Below, in pieces: positions 46,029 to 54,195 of a DNA stretch of 64,000 nt. The notes under the pieces are model-generated. The model was not told where the DNA came from, searched no databases, and saw nothing but the letters and a program-made list of their open reading frames with translations. The translations under genes were made by a program, and so were the position numbers. Source of the stretch: Kribbella voronezhensis (lineage in GTDB: Bacteria > Actinomycetota > Actinomycetes > Propionibacteriales > Kribbellaceae); NCBI RefSeq assembly GCF_004365175.1, contig NZ_SOCE01000001.1:731154-795153 (forward strand), read 5' to 3'. Position 1 is the first letter of the stretch, and every line of letters begins with the position of its first letter.

Positions 46029-47072
46029 GTGCCCAACGGTTCAGAGATCGAGCAGGTGCCGGAGGTTACGACGCCGTCCGCGCGGCGTGCGCCGAGCCTG
46101 ACCGACGTCGCCGCGCTCGCCGGGGTGTCGCACATGACGGTGTCCCGGGTAATCAACGACAGCGAGGTCGTCCGGCCGGCCACCCGCGAACGGGTCCGGG
46201 CCGCGATCGAGACGCTGGGATACCGCCCGAACACCGCCGCCCGGGCCCTCGTCACCGGCCGGACCGGAACGCTCGGCGTAGTGACGATGGACTCCACCCT
46301 CTACGGACCGGCCAGCACGCTGTACGGGATCGAGTGCGCCGCGCGGGACGCCGGCTTCGCGATCACCGTCGCGAGCGTGGGCCAACCGGGCCGGGGGTCG
46401 ATCGCCGAGGCCGTCGAGACCCTGCAGCGCCAGGGAGTCGAGGGCATCGTCGTCATCGCTCCCCACGTCGCGACGGCCGAGGCCCTGGAGTTCGCGCCCC
46501 ACGACATCCCGCTCGTCGCGGTCGGCGGCGCGGCCGGCCCGACCCCGGCCGTCGCGGTCGACCAGTACGACGGCGCCCGGCTCGCCACCGAACATCTGCT
46601 GTCGCTCGGCCACGCCACCGTCTGGCACGTCGCCGGACCGGCCGACTGGCTCGAGGCCGCCGAACGTGAGCGCGGCTGGCGCGAGACGCTCAAGGCTCAC
46701 GGCGCGCGGCCGCCGCGGTTGATCCGGGGCGACTGGAGCCCGCGCTCGGGGTACGAGGCCGGCCGGACCCTGGCCGCCAAGCGCGACCTGGGCGCGGTCT
46801 TCGTCGCCAACGACCAGATGGCGCTCGGCCTGCTGCGGGCGTTCACCGAGGCCGGGATCAGCGCTCCGGCGGACGTGCACATCGTCGGCTTCGACGACAT
46901 CCCGGAGGCCGAGTTCTTCAACCCGCCGCTGACGACGGTCCGGCAGGACTTCACCGCGGTCGGGCGGCGGACCTTCGCCTTGCTGTCCGAGCAGATGAGC
47001 GGCGCCGGACGACCCGGCAGCGAGCGGATCGCCGCCGAGTTGATCGTCCGGCAGAGCACCAGTCCGCGCTGA
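46029..47072 (+). CDS. LacI-family transcriptional regulator
   Basis: Seen: 347 residues, N-terminal helix-turn-helix and hinge (SLTDVAALAGVSHMTVSRVIN...GYRPNTAARAL) and a sugar-binding periplasmic-like effector domain (GIVVIAPHVATAE, VFVANDQMALGLLRAF, VHIVGFDDIPEAEFFNPPLT). The GTG at 46029 is preceded by GGAGGTGAG. It ends exactly where the converging yjfF gene ends (stops at 47070-47075 are adjacent). The likely target is the YtfQRT-YjfF operon, whose promoter carries LacI-type half sites; the effector is probably a furanose sugar or derivative. Target and effector are inferred. Confidence 0.93.
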   Translation: MPNGSEIEQVPEVTTPSARRAPSLTDVAALAGVSHMTVSRVINDSEVVRPATRERVRAAIETLGYRPNTAARALVTGRTGTLGVVTMDSTLYGPASTLYGIECAARDAGFAITVASVGQPGRGSIAEAVETLQRQGVEGIVVIAPHVATAEALEFAPHDIPLVAVGGAAGPTPAVAVDQYDGARLATEHLLSLGHATVWHVAGPADWLEAAERERGWRETLKAHGARPPRLIRGDWSPRSGYEAGRTLAAKRDLGAVFVANDQMALGLLRAFTEAGISAPADVHIVGFDDIPEAEFFNPPLTTVRQDFTAVGRRTFALLSEQMSGAGRPGSERIAAELIVRQSTSPR

Positions 47073-48083
47073 TCAGTTCTGCCGCCGGGTCAGCAACCGC
47101 TGGATCACCACGAAGATCAGCAGCAGCGTCCCGATCGAGATCTTCGTCCACCACGAACTCAACGTTCCGTCGAAAGAGATGAACGTCTGGATGGTGCCGA
47201 GCAGCAGGACGCCGAACATCGTCCCCAGCAACAGCCCACGGCCACCCGTCAGCAGCGTCCCGCCGATGACGACGGCCGCGATCGCGTCGAGCTCCATCCC
47301 CACCGCGTGCAGGCTGTAGCCCGACAGCGTGTACGCCGCGAACAGCAACCCGGCCAGCGCCGAGCACAGCCCGCTGATCGTGTAGACGCCGACCTTGACG
47401 AACGCGACCCGCAAGCCCATCAGGTGGGCCGAGCTCTCACTGCCGCCCACGGCGTAGACAGTGCGACCGAACCGGGTCATGTGCAGCACCCAGGCACCGA
47501 TCGCGAACACGACGACAGCGACGACGACGCTCGGCGTGACGTGGTACCCACCCGGTAGCGGCACGGACCCCTGAGCGAAGGCCGTGAAGGTGCCCTCCCG
47601 GATCGGAATCGACTCGACGCTGATCAGATAGCAGAGCCCGCGCGCCAGGAACATCACCGCCAACGAGGCTATGAACGGCTGCACCTCGAAGTAATGGATC
47701 ACCAGGCCCATCAAGGTCCCGAGGAGTGTCCCTGACACGAGCACGGCGATGATCGTTACCGGCGCCGGCCAGCCCGCCTGCAAGGTCGACGCGGCGATCA
47801 TGGTGGACAGCGCGACGACCGACCCGACGCTCAGGTCGATACCGCCGGTGAGGATCACGAACGTCATCCCGACGCCCAGTACCAGCAGGAACGCGTTGTC
47901 CACGAACAGGTTCAGCACGACCTGCGGATCCGCGAAACCCTGGTAGCGCAGGGATCCGGCGCCGAACATGCCGATCAGCAACGCGACCGTCGCGGCCACC
48001 GGCAGATACCGACGTGGCGGACTGTACGTGCGAACGCGATCGAGGAAGGTCGGCGACGCGGTCACCGAAGTCGAGGTGGTCAT
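47073..48083 (-). CDS. yjfF: Galactofuranose-type ABC transporter permease (YjfF-like)
   Basis: One of two permeases of a furanose-sugar importer. Seen: 336 residues, close to E. coli YjfF, with about nine hydrophobic helices and the BPD_transp_2 motifs GVGMTFVILTGGIDLSVGS and LDAIAAVVIGGTLLTGG. The ATG overlaps the preceding permease stop (ATGA). Last gene of the ytfQ-ytfR-ytfT-yjfF operon. Confidence 0.9.
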   Translation of the reverse strand: MTTSTSVTASPTFLDRVRTYSPPRRYLPVAATVALLIGMFGAGSLRYQGFADPQVVLNLFVDNAFLLVLGVGMTFVILTGGIDLSVGSVVALSTMIAASTLQAGWPAPVTIIAVLVSGTLLGTLMGLVIHYFEVQPFIASLAVMFLARGLCYLISVESIPIREGTFTAFAQGSVPLPGGYHVTPSVVVAVVVFAIGAWVLHMTRFGRTVYAVGGSESSAHLMGLRVAFVKVGVYTISGLCSALAGLLFAAYTLSGYSLHAVGMELDAIAAVVIGGTLLTGGRGLLLGTMFGVLLLGTIQTFISFDGTLSSWWTKISIGTLLLIFVVIQRLLTRRQN

Positions 48084-49102
48084 GCTGCACCGGCCTTCAC
48101 GGTGGAGACGGGACGACGGCTGCGGAACGCCGCGCGGGCCCTGGGAGACTGCAGAAGACAAACCGCGATCACCACGACCGCCTTGAACAGGTAGTTGGCC
48201 TCGGCCGGAATCCCGATCGTCGGGATCGTGGTGGCCAGGGTCTGGATGAACATCGCGCCGACCAGCGTCCCGAGCAGCGAGAACTTGCCGCCGGCCAGCG
48301 AAGTGCCGCCGATCACGACGGCCAGGATCGCGTCCAGCTCGATCCACAGACCGGCGTTGTTCGCGTCGGCCGCACTCGTGTTCGAGGCGATCATCAGACC
48401 GGCGACGCCGGCGCAGAAGGCGCAGAACACGTAGACGGTCCAGGTGATCGTCCGGGCCCGGACCCCGGCGAGCCGGCTCGCCTCCGGGTTGATGCCGACC
48501 GACTCGATGAGCATGCCGAGCGCCGTACGCCGTGCCAGGACCGCCGTCACCGCGAAGACCGCGAGAGCGATCAGGATCGCCACCGGCAAGGTGGCCACGA
48601 AGCCCGCGCCGAGCACTTTGAAGGCCGGGTTGACCACGGTGGTGATCTGGCCGTCGGTGATCAGCATCGCGAGTCCGCGGCCGGCTGTCATCAGCACGAG
48701 GGTGGCGATGATCGGCTGGATCCCGAACACCGAGACCAGGAACCCGTTCCACAGCCCGAGCAGAATGCAGACGCCGACCGCGAGCGCGACGGCGCTGACC
48801 ACCGTCGAGGTGGCCGCCGGCCGATCAGAACCCGCGATGTACACGCAGGCCACGGCGCCGGCGATCGCAGCCACGGCACCGACCGAGAGGTCGATCCCGC
48901 GGGTGGCGATCACCAGCGTCATTCCCAGTGCCACCAGCAGGACCGGCGCACCGTTGCGAAGGATGTCGATCAGGCTGCCGTACAGATGACCGTCCTGCAG
49001 CCGCACCGACAGGAACGACGGGGTGACAGCCGTATTGAGTGCTATCAGCAACAACAGCGCGAGCGTCGACCAGAACAATGGCCGCCGGAGGAGTTCACGC
49101 AT
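48080..49102 (-). CDS. ytfT: Galactofuranose-type ABC transporter permease (YtfT-like)
   Basis: Second permease of the same importer. Seen: 340 residues with multiple hydrophobic helices, ALGMTLVIATRGIDLSVGA and ELDAILAVVIGGTSLAGGKFS, the same family motifs as YjfF in a slightly different form. The ATG at 49102 lies inside the end of the ATPase gene (8-base overlap). Two different permeases plus one double ATPase is the known YtfQRT-YjfF arrangement. Confidence 0.9.
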   Translation of the reverse strand: MRELLRRPLFWSTLALLLLIALNTAVTPSFLSVRLQDGHLYGSLIDILRNGAPVLLVALGMTLVIATRGIDLSVGAVAAIAGAVACVYIAGSDRPAATSTVVSAVALAVGVCILLGLWNGFLVSVFGIQPIIATLVLMTAGRGLAMLITDGQITTVVNPAFKVLGAGFVATLPVAILIALAVFAVTAVLARRTALGMLIESVGINPEASRLAGVRARTITWTVYVFCAFCAGVAGLMIASNTSAADANNAGLWIELDAILAVVIGGTSLAGGKFSLLGTLVGAMFIQTLATTIPTIGIPAEANYLFKAVVVIAVCLLQSPRARAAFRSRRPVSTVKAGAA

Positions 49103-50672
49103 CGGAGTCCTCTTCCTTCGTGTCGGCGCCGCCGGCGGCGATGGTCGCCAGGATCCCTGCCACGGTGACGCTTTCGTCGTTGAACCGGTCCGCGATCTTG
49201 GCCCGGTCCCGCATCACCACGACGCGGTCGCTGAGCCGGAGAACCTCCTCGAGTTCGGTGGAGATGAAGACCACCGACATGCCCTCGTCGGCGAGCTTCG
49301 CGACCAGTTGCTGGATCTGGGTCTTGGCGCCGATGTCGATCCCGCGGGTCGGTTCGTCCAGGATCAGCAACTCCGGCTGGGTGATCAGCCAGCGAGCCAG
49401 CAGCACCTTCTGCTGGTTGCCGCCGGACAGGTTGCGCATCAGTGCGCTTGGGTCGGGCGGGCGGATGTCGAGCGCCTTGATGTACTCCGTCACCAGCCGA
49501 TCACGGGTTCGCTGCGGCACCGGGCGCAGCCAGCCGCGGGCGGCCTGCAGCGTCAGCAGCATGTTGTCGGCGATGGTCAGGTCCTCGACCACGCCTTCGG
49601 CCCGGCGGTTCTCGCTCGAGAACGCGATCTTCGCGCCGATGGCACCGCGCGGCGTACGGAACCGGCGCCGGGAACCCCGTACGTCGATCGTGCCGGCGTC
49701 CGCGGTATCGGCGCCGAACAGCAACCGGGCGAGTTCGGTGCGGCCAGAACCCAGCAGACCCGCGACCCCGATCACCTCGCCGTCGTAGATCTCCAGATCG
49801 ACGGCCTGCAAGCTTCCCTTGCGGCTCAGCCCCAGCACCTGCAGGAGCGGGACGCGCGCCTCGTCGGGCGCGGCGGTCGGAGCCTGGTGCTCGAGCCGGT
49901 CCAGGGTCTCCAGTTCGCGACCGATCATGGCCTCGACCAGCGCGAGCTGAGTGGTGTCCCGGGTCAGGTACTCACCGACGAGCTTCCCGTTCCGCAGGAC
50001 CGTCATCCGGTCGGAGATCTCGAAGACCTGGTCCAGGAAGTGGGAGACGAACAGGATCGCCACTCCCTGGTCGCGCAGATCGCCCATCACCGCGAACAGT
50101 TTGGCCACCTCGTCGGCGTCCAGGCTGGACGTCGGCTCGTCGAGGATCAGTACCCGGGCGTCGATGTCGAGCGCACGGCCGATCGCCACCAGTTGCTGGA
50201 TCGCGATCGAGTGCTCGCCCAGCGACGAGCCCGGGTCGATCGACAGGCCGAGCCGGTCCAGGATCGACCGCGCCCGGCGGTTCATCGCCTTGACGTCGAT
50301 CCGGCCGAACCGGTGCGGTTCGCGGCCGAGCAGCATGTTCTCCGCGACCGTCAGGTTCGTGCAGAGATTGACCTCCTGGTAGACCGTGCTGATGCCCGCG
50401 GCCTGCGAGTCGGCCGGTGAGGCGAACCGGTGGTCGGTGCCCGCCACCGTCACGGTGCCCTCGTCGATCGTGTAGACGCCGGTCAGGGCCTTGATCAGGG
50501 TCGACTTCCCGGCGCCGTTCTCACCCATCAGGGCGTGCACCTCGCCGGGCAGCAGCCGGAAGTCGACATCGGCCAGCGCCTTGACGCCGGGAAAGCTGAT
50601 GGAGATCCCGCGCATCTCGACGACAGGCGTGCCGACGGCCGGTGGCGGGATCGAAGTGGTCACCTGAGTCAT
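49095..50672 (-). CDS. ytfR: Sugar ABC transporter ATP-binding protein, two ABC domains (YtfR-like)
   Basis: Energises the furanose-sugar importer. Seen: 525 residues with two fused ABC domains: the first has Walker A GENGAGKST and Walker B VLILDEPTSSLD; the second has the degenerate Walker A GLLGSGRTEL and signature LSGGNQQKVLLARWL typical of sugar ATPases such as RbsA/AraG. The ATG at 50672 is preceded by AAGGAA. A strong hairpin separates it from the binding-protein gene upstream. Confidence 0.92.
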   Translation of the reverse strand: MTQVTTSIPPPAVGTPVVEMRGISISFPGVKALADVDFRLLPGEVHALMGENGAGKSTLIKALTGVYTIDEGTVTVAGTDHRFASPADSQAAGISTVYQEVNLCTNLTVAENMLLGREPHRFGRIDVKAMNRRARSILDRLGLSIDPGSSLGEHSIAIQQLVAIGRALDIDARVLILDEPTSSLDADEVAKLFAVMGDLRDQGVAILFVSHFLDQVFEISDRMTVLRNGKLVGEYLTRDTTQLALVEAMIGRELETLDRLEHQAPTAAPDEARVPLLQVLGLSRKGSLQAVDLEIYDGEVIGVAGLLGSGRTELARLLFGADTADAGTIDVRGSRRRFRTPRGAIGAKIAFSSENRRAEGVVEDLTIADNMLLTLQAARGWLRPVPQRTRDRLVTEYIKALDIRPPDPSALMRNLSGGNQQKVLLARWLITQPELLILDEPTRGIDIGAKTQIQQLVAKLADEGMSVVFISTELEEVLRLSDRVVVMRDRAKIADRFNDESVTVAGILATIAAGGADTKEEDSDA

Positions 50673-50695
50673 CGAGATTCCTTCACGTGCGGATC

Positions 50696-50730
50696 GCCCG
50701 CGAGGCCGGGCAGGGACCGGCCTCGCGGGC
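50696..50730 (-). other. 14-bp perfect stem-loop between ytfQ and ytfR
   Basis: Arms 50696-50709 and 50717-50730 with a 7-base loop, starting 20 bases after the ytfQ stop. No U-tract. It likely allows partial termination or protects the ytfQ message, so that binding protein exceeds ATPase and permeases. The same arrangement occurs in the peptide-importer operon. Confidence 0.7.
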
Positions 50731-50750
50731 AGCTGGGCGGTGGAACTGGA

Positions 50751-51734
50751 TCAGTACTGCCGCGAGGGCAGGGCCGCCTTGGCAGCGGCCTGGTCGAACG
50801 TGGTCTCCTCGGTCAGCACCCGTGCGGGCACCGACTCACCGGCCACGACCTTCTTCGCCAGGTCCATCAGTTGTGGGCCGAGCAGCGGGTTGCACTCGAC
50901 GATGTAGTTGATCTTGCCGGCCGCCAGCGCGGTCATCCCGTCCTTCACCGCGTCGATGCTGATGATCTGGATGTCCTTGCCCGGCTTGAGTCCGGCCGCC
51001 TCGATCGCCTCGATCGCGCCGAGCCCCATGTCGTCGTTGTGCGCGAACACCACGTCGATGTTCTTCTGCGACTTCAGGAACGACTCCATCACCTTCTTGC
51101 CGCCGTCACGGGTGAAGTCACCCGTCTGCGAGGCCGCGATGGTGATCTTCGGGTTCGCCTTCATGGCGTCCTCGAAGCCCTTCTTGCGGTCGATGGCCGG
51201 CGCCGCGCCGGTCGTCCCCTGCAGCTCGACGACCTTGATGCTGCCGTCCTTGTTCACGTCCGCCGCGTCGCCCTCCTTGACCAGCCACTCGCCGGCCTTC
51301 TTGCCCTCGACAACGAAGTCGGAGCCGAGGAAGGTCTTGTAGAGCGAGGTGTCCTTGGAGTCGACCGCGCGGTCGGTCAGGACGACCGGGATGTTGGCCC
51401 GCTTGGCCTCCATCAGCACGGTGTCCCAGCCGGTCTCGACCACCGGCGAGAAGGCGATCACGTCCACCTTCTGCTGGATGAAGGACCTGATCGACTTGAT
51501 CTGGTTCTCCTGCTTCTGCTGGGCGTCGGAGAACTTCAGCTCGATCCCCGCCGTCTTGGCGGTCTCCTGGATCGACTTCGTGTTCGCCGTCCGCCAGCCG
51601 CTCTCGGCGCCGACCTGGGCGAAGCCCATCGTGATGCTGTCGCTGGACGCACTCGGCTTGGGCTTGTCACCTCCGCAAGCCACCAGGCTGCCGGCGAGCA
51701 CCAGGCTCGTCGCAACCGCCACCAGTCTCTTCAC
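50751..51734 (-). CDS. ytfQ: Galactofuranose-binding-type lipoprotein (YtfQ-like)
   Basis: Extracytoplasmic receptor of the importer. Seen: 327 residues, lipoprotein signal with lipobox SLVACG, and a type-I periplasmic fold. ITMGFAQVGAESGWR, DAQQKQENQIKSIRSFIQQ, ISFSPVVETGWD-like (AFSPVVETGWD) and VVLTDRAVD agree closely with E. coli YtfQ, which binds galactofuranose. The GTG at 51734 is preceded by GGGAGG. It is first in its operon, controlled by the promoter and operators at 51780-51838. In this genus the true ligand may also be arabinofuranose. Confidence 0.92.
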   Translation of the reverse strand: MKRLVAVATSLVLAGSLVACGGDKPKPSASSDSITMGFAQVGAESGWRTANTKSIQETAKTAGIELKFSDAQQKQENQIKSIRSFIQQKVDVIAFSPVVETGWDTVLMEAKRANIPVVLTDRAVDSKDTSLYKTFLGSDFVVEGKKAGEWLVKEGDAADVNKDGSIKVVELQGTTGAAPAIDRKKGFEDAMKANPKITIAASQTGDFTRDGGKKVMESFLKSQKNIDVVFAHNDDMGLGAIEAIEAAGLKPGKDIQIISIDAVKDGMTALAAGKINYIVECNPLLGPQLMDLAKKVVAGESVPARVLTEETTFDQAAAKAALPSRQY

Positions 51735-51779
51735 TACAGCGCCTCCCTTGTCGTACCGGTCCGGGACCGATTGGGCTGA

Positions 51780-51807
51780 ATGTTAGCGTTAACTTTCGGT
51801 ACGTCAA
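51780..51807 (-). promoter_or_regulatory. ytfQ promoter overlapped by a LacI-type operator
   Basis: On the minus strand TTGACG (51802-51807) and TAACAT (51780-51785) are separated by 16 bases, a good -35/-10 pair. The -10 is embedded in the operator-like TGTTAGCGTTAAC (51781-51793 on the plus strand), whose left half equals the common LacI-family half site TGTTAGC and whose right half is imperfect. A bound repressor would block the polymerase. It lies about 45 bases upstream of the ytfQ start. Confidence 0.7.
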
Positions 51808-51824
51808 CACCTCCGAGGCCAGAT

Positions 51825-51838
51825 TGTTAGCGTTCACG
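51825..51838. promoter_or_regulatory. Second LacI-type operator half site
   Basis: TGTTAGCGTTCAC at 51825-51837 repeats nine bases (TGTTAGCGTT) of the site at 51781, 44 bases away, about four helical turns, which would place two bound dimers on the same DNA face. It may strengthen repression of ytfQ or reach the divergent operon. Confidence 0.6.
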
Positions 51839-51911
51839 ATTTGCGCCTCAGGCAGGCGGGCGACAAACGGTCACGGTTCGGACCAACGCTTTCCGAGGTC
51901 TTGCCCAGAAT

Positions 51912-51934
51912 TATTCTGAGGGTTAACTTAACCC
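51912..51934 (+). promoter_or_regulatory. Promoter and palindromic operator of the GH35/GH51 operon
   Basis: TATTCT at 51912-51917 is a plausible -10 with a weak TTTCCG 16 bases upstream. Immediately downstream, 51920-51934 is a perfect 15-base palindrome GGGTTAA-C-TTAACCC, which would cover the transcription start. Its sequence differs from the LacI-type sites nearby, so a second regulator (most simply the ROK protein encoded in this operon) is expected. Confidence 0.65.
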
Positions 51935-52003
51935 GCATTCGAACCCCGAAGCGGCCCGCCCGGACCGTCTCCCGGACGGTTCACGAGGCAAGGAGACTGC
52001 GCG

Positions 52004-53308
52004 ATGGCGATCGACAGGACACAGCTCACGCGGCGGGGTTTTCTCGGCGTAGGAGTCGCGGCCGGCATCATCACGCTGACCGCGTGCGGCTCGGACAGTG
52101 ACAAGAAGCCGGGCGGTGGCGGTGGGGGCGCTGCCGACCTGGTGATGACCGTGTGGGGCGGGGACACCGACAAGACGACGTACCAGCAGCGGATCGACGC
52201 GCTGGTGAAGAAGTTCCCGGAGCTCAAGGTCAAGCTCCAGTTGATTCCCGGCGACGGTTACGCGCAGAAGGTGCAGACGATGATCGCGGGCGGCAAGGGC
52301 CCGGACATCATGCAGGTGGCCGAGAACGTCAACGTCTACTCCAGCAAGAACCAGATCATGCCGCTGGACGACCTGGCGAAGAAGGCCGGGCTGGACCTGG
52401 AGCAGCGGTTCGGCTCGATCGGGAAGATCTACTCCTACCAGGACAAGGTCTACGCGATCCCGGACCGCTCCGGCGCGATGATCGTCTACTACAACAAGGG
52501 CCTGTTCGATGCCAAGGGCATCAAGCCGCCGACGGCGGACTGGACCTGGGACGACGCGCTGTCCGCGTTCAAGGAACTCACCATCCCCGGCAAGCAGTGG
52601 GGTTACGGCGGCGGTGGCTGGTGGGCGCAGTGGTGGAGCTTCGTCTACCAGAACGGCGGCAAGATCATCGACGACGCCGGCAAGCCCGCCGTGGCCACCG
52701 ACGAGGTCATCGAGGCGCTGCAGTGGACCGGCGACCTGGTCTTCAAGCACGGCGTCGTCCCCACGCCGAAGCAGTTCGCCGACATGGGCGCCGACGTCGG
52801 CGCCGACGGTGCGTTCGCGAACGGCAAGCTCGCGGTCAACACCACCGGCTTCTGGGGCATCAGCGGACTGGCCAAGTCCAAGATCGACTGGAACATCGCA
52901 CCGCTGTGGCGTGGCAAGGAGCAGGCCGTGACCGCCTTCGGCAGCGGGCTCGCCATCTCCCGGACCGCGAAGAACCCCGAGGCCGCGTTCAAGGCGATCG
53001 AGTTCCTCACCTCGCCCGAGGCACAGCAGAAGATCATCGCCACCGGCGAGGACGTGCCGGCCAGTATCGAGGTACAGAAGAGCAACGCGTTCCTCAAACC
53101 CGCGTGGATGACCAAGCCGGTGGACATGAACGTGTTCGCCGAGTCGAGTTCGTTCGTCTACCGGGCGCCGTTCATCCCGGCCTGGAACGAGATGCAGAAG
53201 GCGTTCGACGACGGACTGGCCGACTTCTGGCTCGGCAAGAAGGACGCCCGGACCTCGTTGACCGCGATCCAGCAGCGGCTCGAGACCATCGTCAAGCCCG
53301 CGGGCTGA
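52004..53308 (+). CDS. Sugar ABC transporter substrate-binding lipoprotein (SBP family 1), Tat-type signal
   Basis: Receptor for an oligosaccharide importer. Seen: 434 residues with a twin-arginine-like leader (TRRGFLGVG) and lipobox LTAC, so a Tat-exported lipoprotein, then the SBP_bac_1 fold (DLVMTVWGGDTDKTTYQQR, KGPDIMQVAENVNVYSSKNQ, SGAMIVYYNKGLFDAKG). The ATG at 52004 has AAGGAG upstream. First gene of a six-gene operon. The associated GH35 and GH51 enzymes suggest galactosides or arabinosides as ligand. Confidence 0.94.
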   Translation: MAIDRTQLTRRGFLGVGVAAGIITLTACGSDSDKKPGGGGGGAADLVMTVWGGDTDKTTYQQRIDALVKKFPELKVKLQLIPGDGYAQKVQTMIAGGKGPDIMQVAENVNVYSSKNQIMPLDDLAKKAGLDLEQRFGSIGKIYSYQDKVYAIPDRSGAMIVYYNKGLFDAKGIKPPTADWTWDDALSAFKELTIPGKQWGYGGGGWWAQWWSFVYQNGGKIIDDAGKPAVATDEVIEALQWTGDLVFKHGVVPTPKQFADMGADVGADGAFANGKLAVNTTGFWGISGLAKSKIDWNIAPLWRGKEQAVTAFGSGLAISRTAKNPEAAFKAIEFLTSPEAQQKIIATGEDVPASIEVQKSNAFLKPAWMTKPVDMNVFAESSSFVYRAPFIPAWNEMQKAFDDGLADFWLGKKDARTSLTAIQQRLETIVKPAG

Positions 53309-54195
53309 TGTCGATGCTCCGGCGCCGGGAGGCGCTGTGGTTCTACCTGTTCGCGTCGCCGTGGATCATCGGCTTCGTGGTGTTCCTGCTCGGTCCGATG
53401 ATCGCGTCGGTCTACATCTCGCTGACGGACTGGGACTCGTTCACCGCGCCCAAGTGGGTCGGGCTGGACAACTACGTCCGGTTGCTGACCGACGATCCGA
53501 TCTTCTGGAAGGCGTTGTGGAACACGTTCTACTACGCGGCGGTTTCGGTCCCGCTCGGCCTGGTGATCGGACTGTGGCTCGCCAACCTGCTGAACAAGGG
53601 GGTCCGGCTGCGCAAGCTGTTCCGGACCCTGATCTACCTGCCGACGCTGGTGCCACTGGTCGCGACGGCGATGATCTTCAAGATGGTGCTCGCCCCGTCC
53701 GGCCCGCTGAACGACGCGCTCGGGCTGTTCGGCATCCCGGGCCCGTCGTGGCTGCTGGAGTCGGTCTGGGTGAAACCCGCGCTGATCCTGCTGTCGGTCT
53801 GGGGAGCCGGTGGCGCGACCGTCCTGTTGCTCGCGGCAATGAAAGGCATCCCTCGTGAGCTGTACGAGGCGGCCGAGGTGGACGGCGCCGGCCCGGTCCG
53901 GCAGTTCTGGAGCATCACCGTCCCGCAGTTGACGCCGATCATCTTCTTCAACCTGATCATGGGGCTGATCGGCGCCTTCCAGGTGTTCTCCCAGGTGTAC
54001 ATCCTGACCAAGGGTGGACCGGACAACGCGAGCCAGACGATGGTGCCGCTGCTGTTCAACGAGGCGTTCTCCTTCTACCACATGGGTTATGCCTCGGCGA
54101 TCTCCTGGCTGCTGTTCGCCGTGATCCTGGTGTTCACGCTGATCGCCTTCCGGACCGCGCGGCGCTGGGTGTTCTACGAGACCGAGGTGAAGTGA
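53308..54195 (+). CDS. Sugar ABC transporter permease (MalF/UgpA type)
   Basis: Seen: 295 residues, six hydrophobic helices, EAA loop ELYEAAEVDGAGPVRQFWSI. The start overlaps the binding-protein stop as TGATG, so translation is coupled. Typical CUT1 permease. No ATPase gene is in the operon; CUT1 systems of actinobacteria often share the MsiK ATPase encoded elsewhere, which is the likely energy source. Confidence 0.94.
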   Translation: MSMLRRREALWFYLFASPWIIGFVVFLLGPMIASVYISLTDWDSFTAPKWVGLDNYVRLLTDDPIFWKALWNTFYYAAVSVPLGLVIGLWLANLLNKGVRLRKLFRTLIYLPTLVPLVATAMIFKMVLAPSGPLNDALGLFGIPGPSWLLESVWVKPALILLSVWGAGGATVLLLAAMKGIPRELYEAAEVDGAGPVRQFWSITVPQLTPIIFFNLIMGLIGAFQVFSQVYILTKGGPDNASQTMVPLLFNEAFSFYHMGYASAISWLLFAVILVFTLIAFRTARRWVFYETEVK

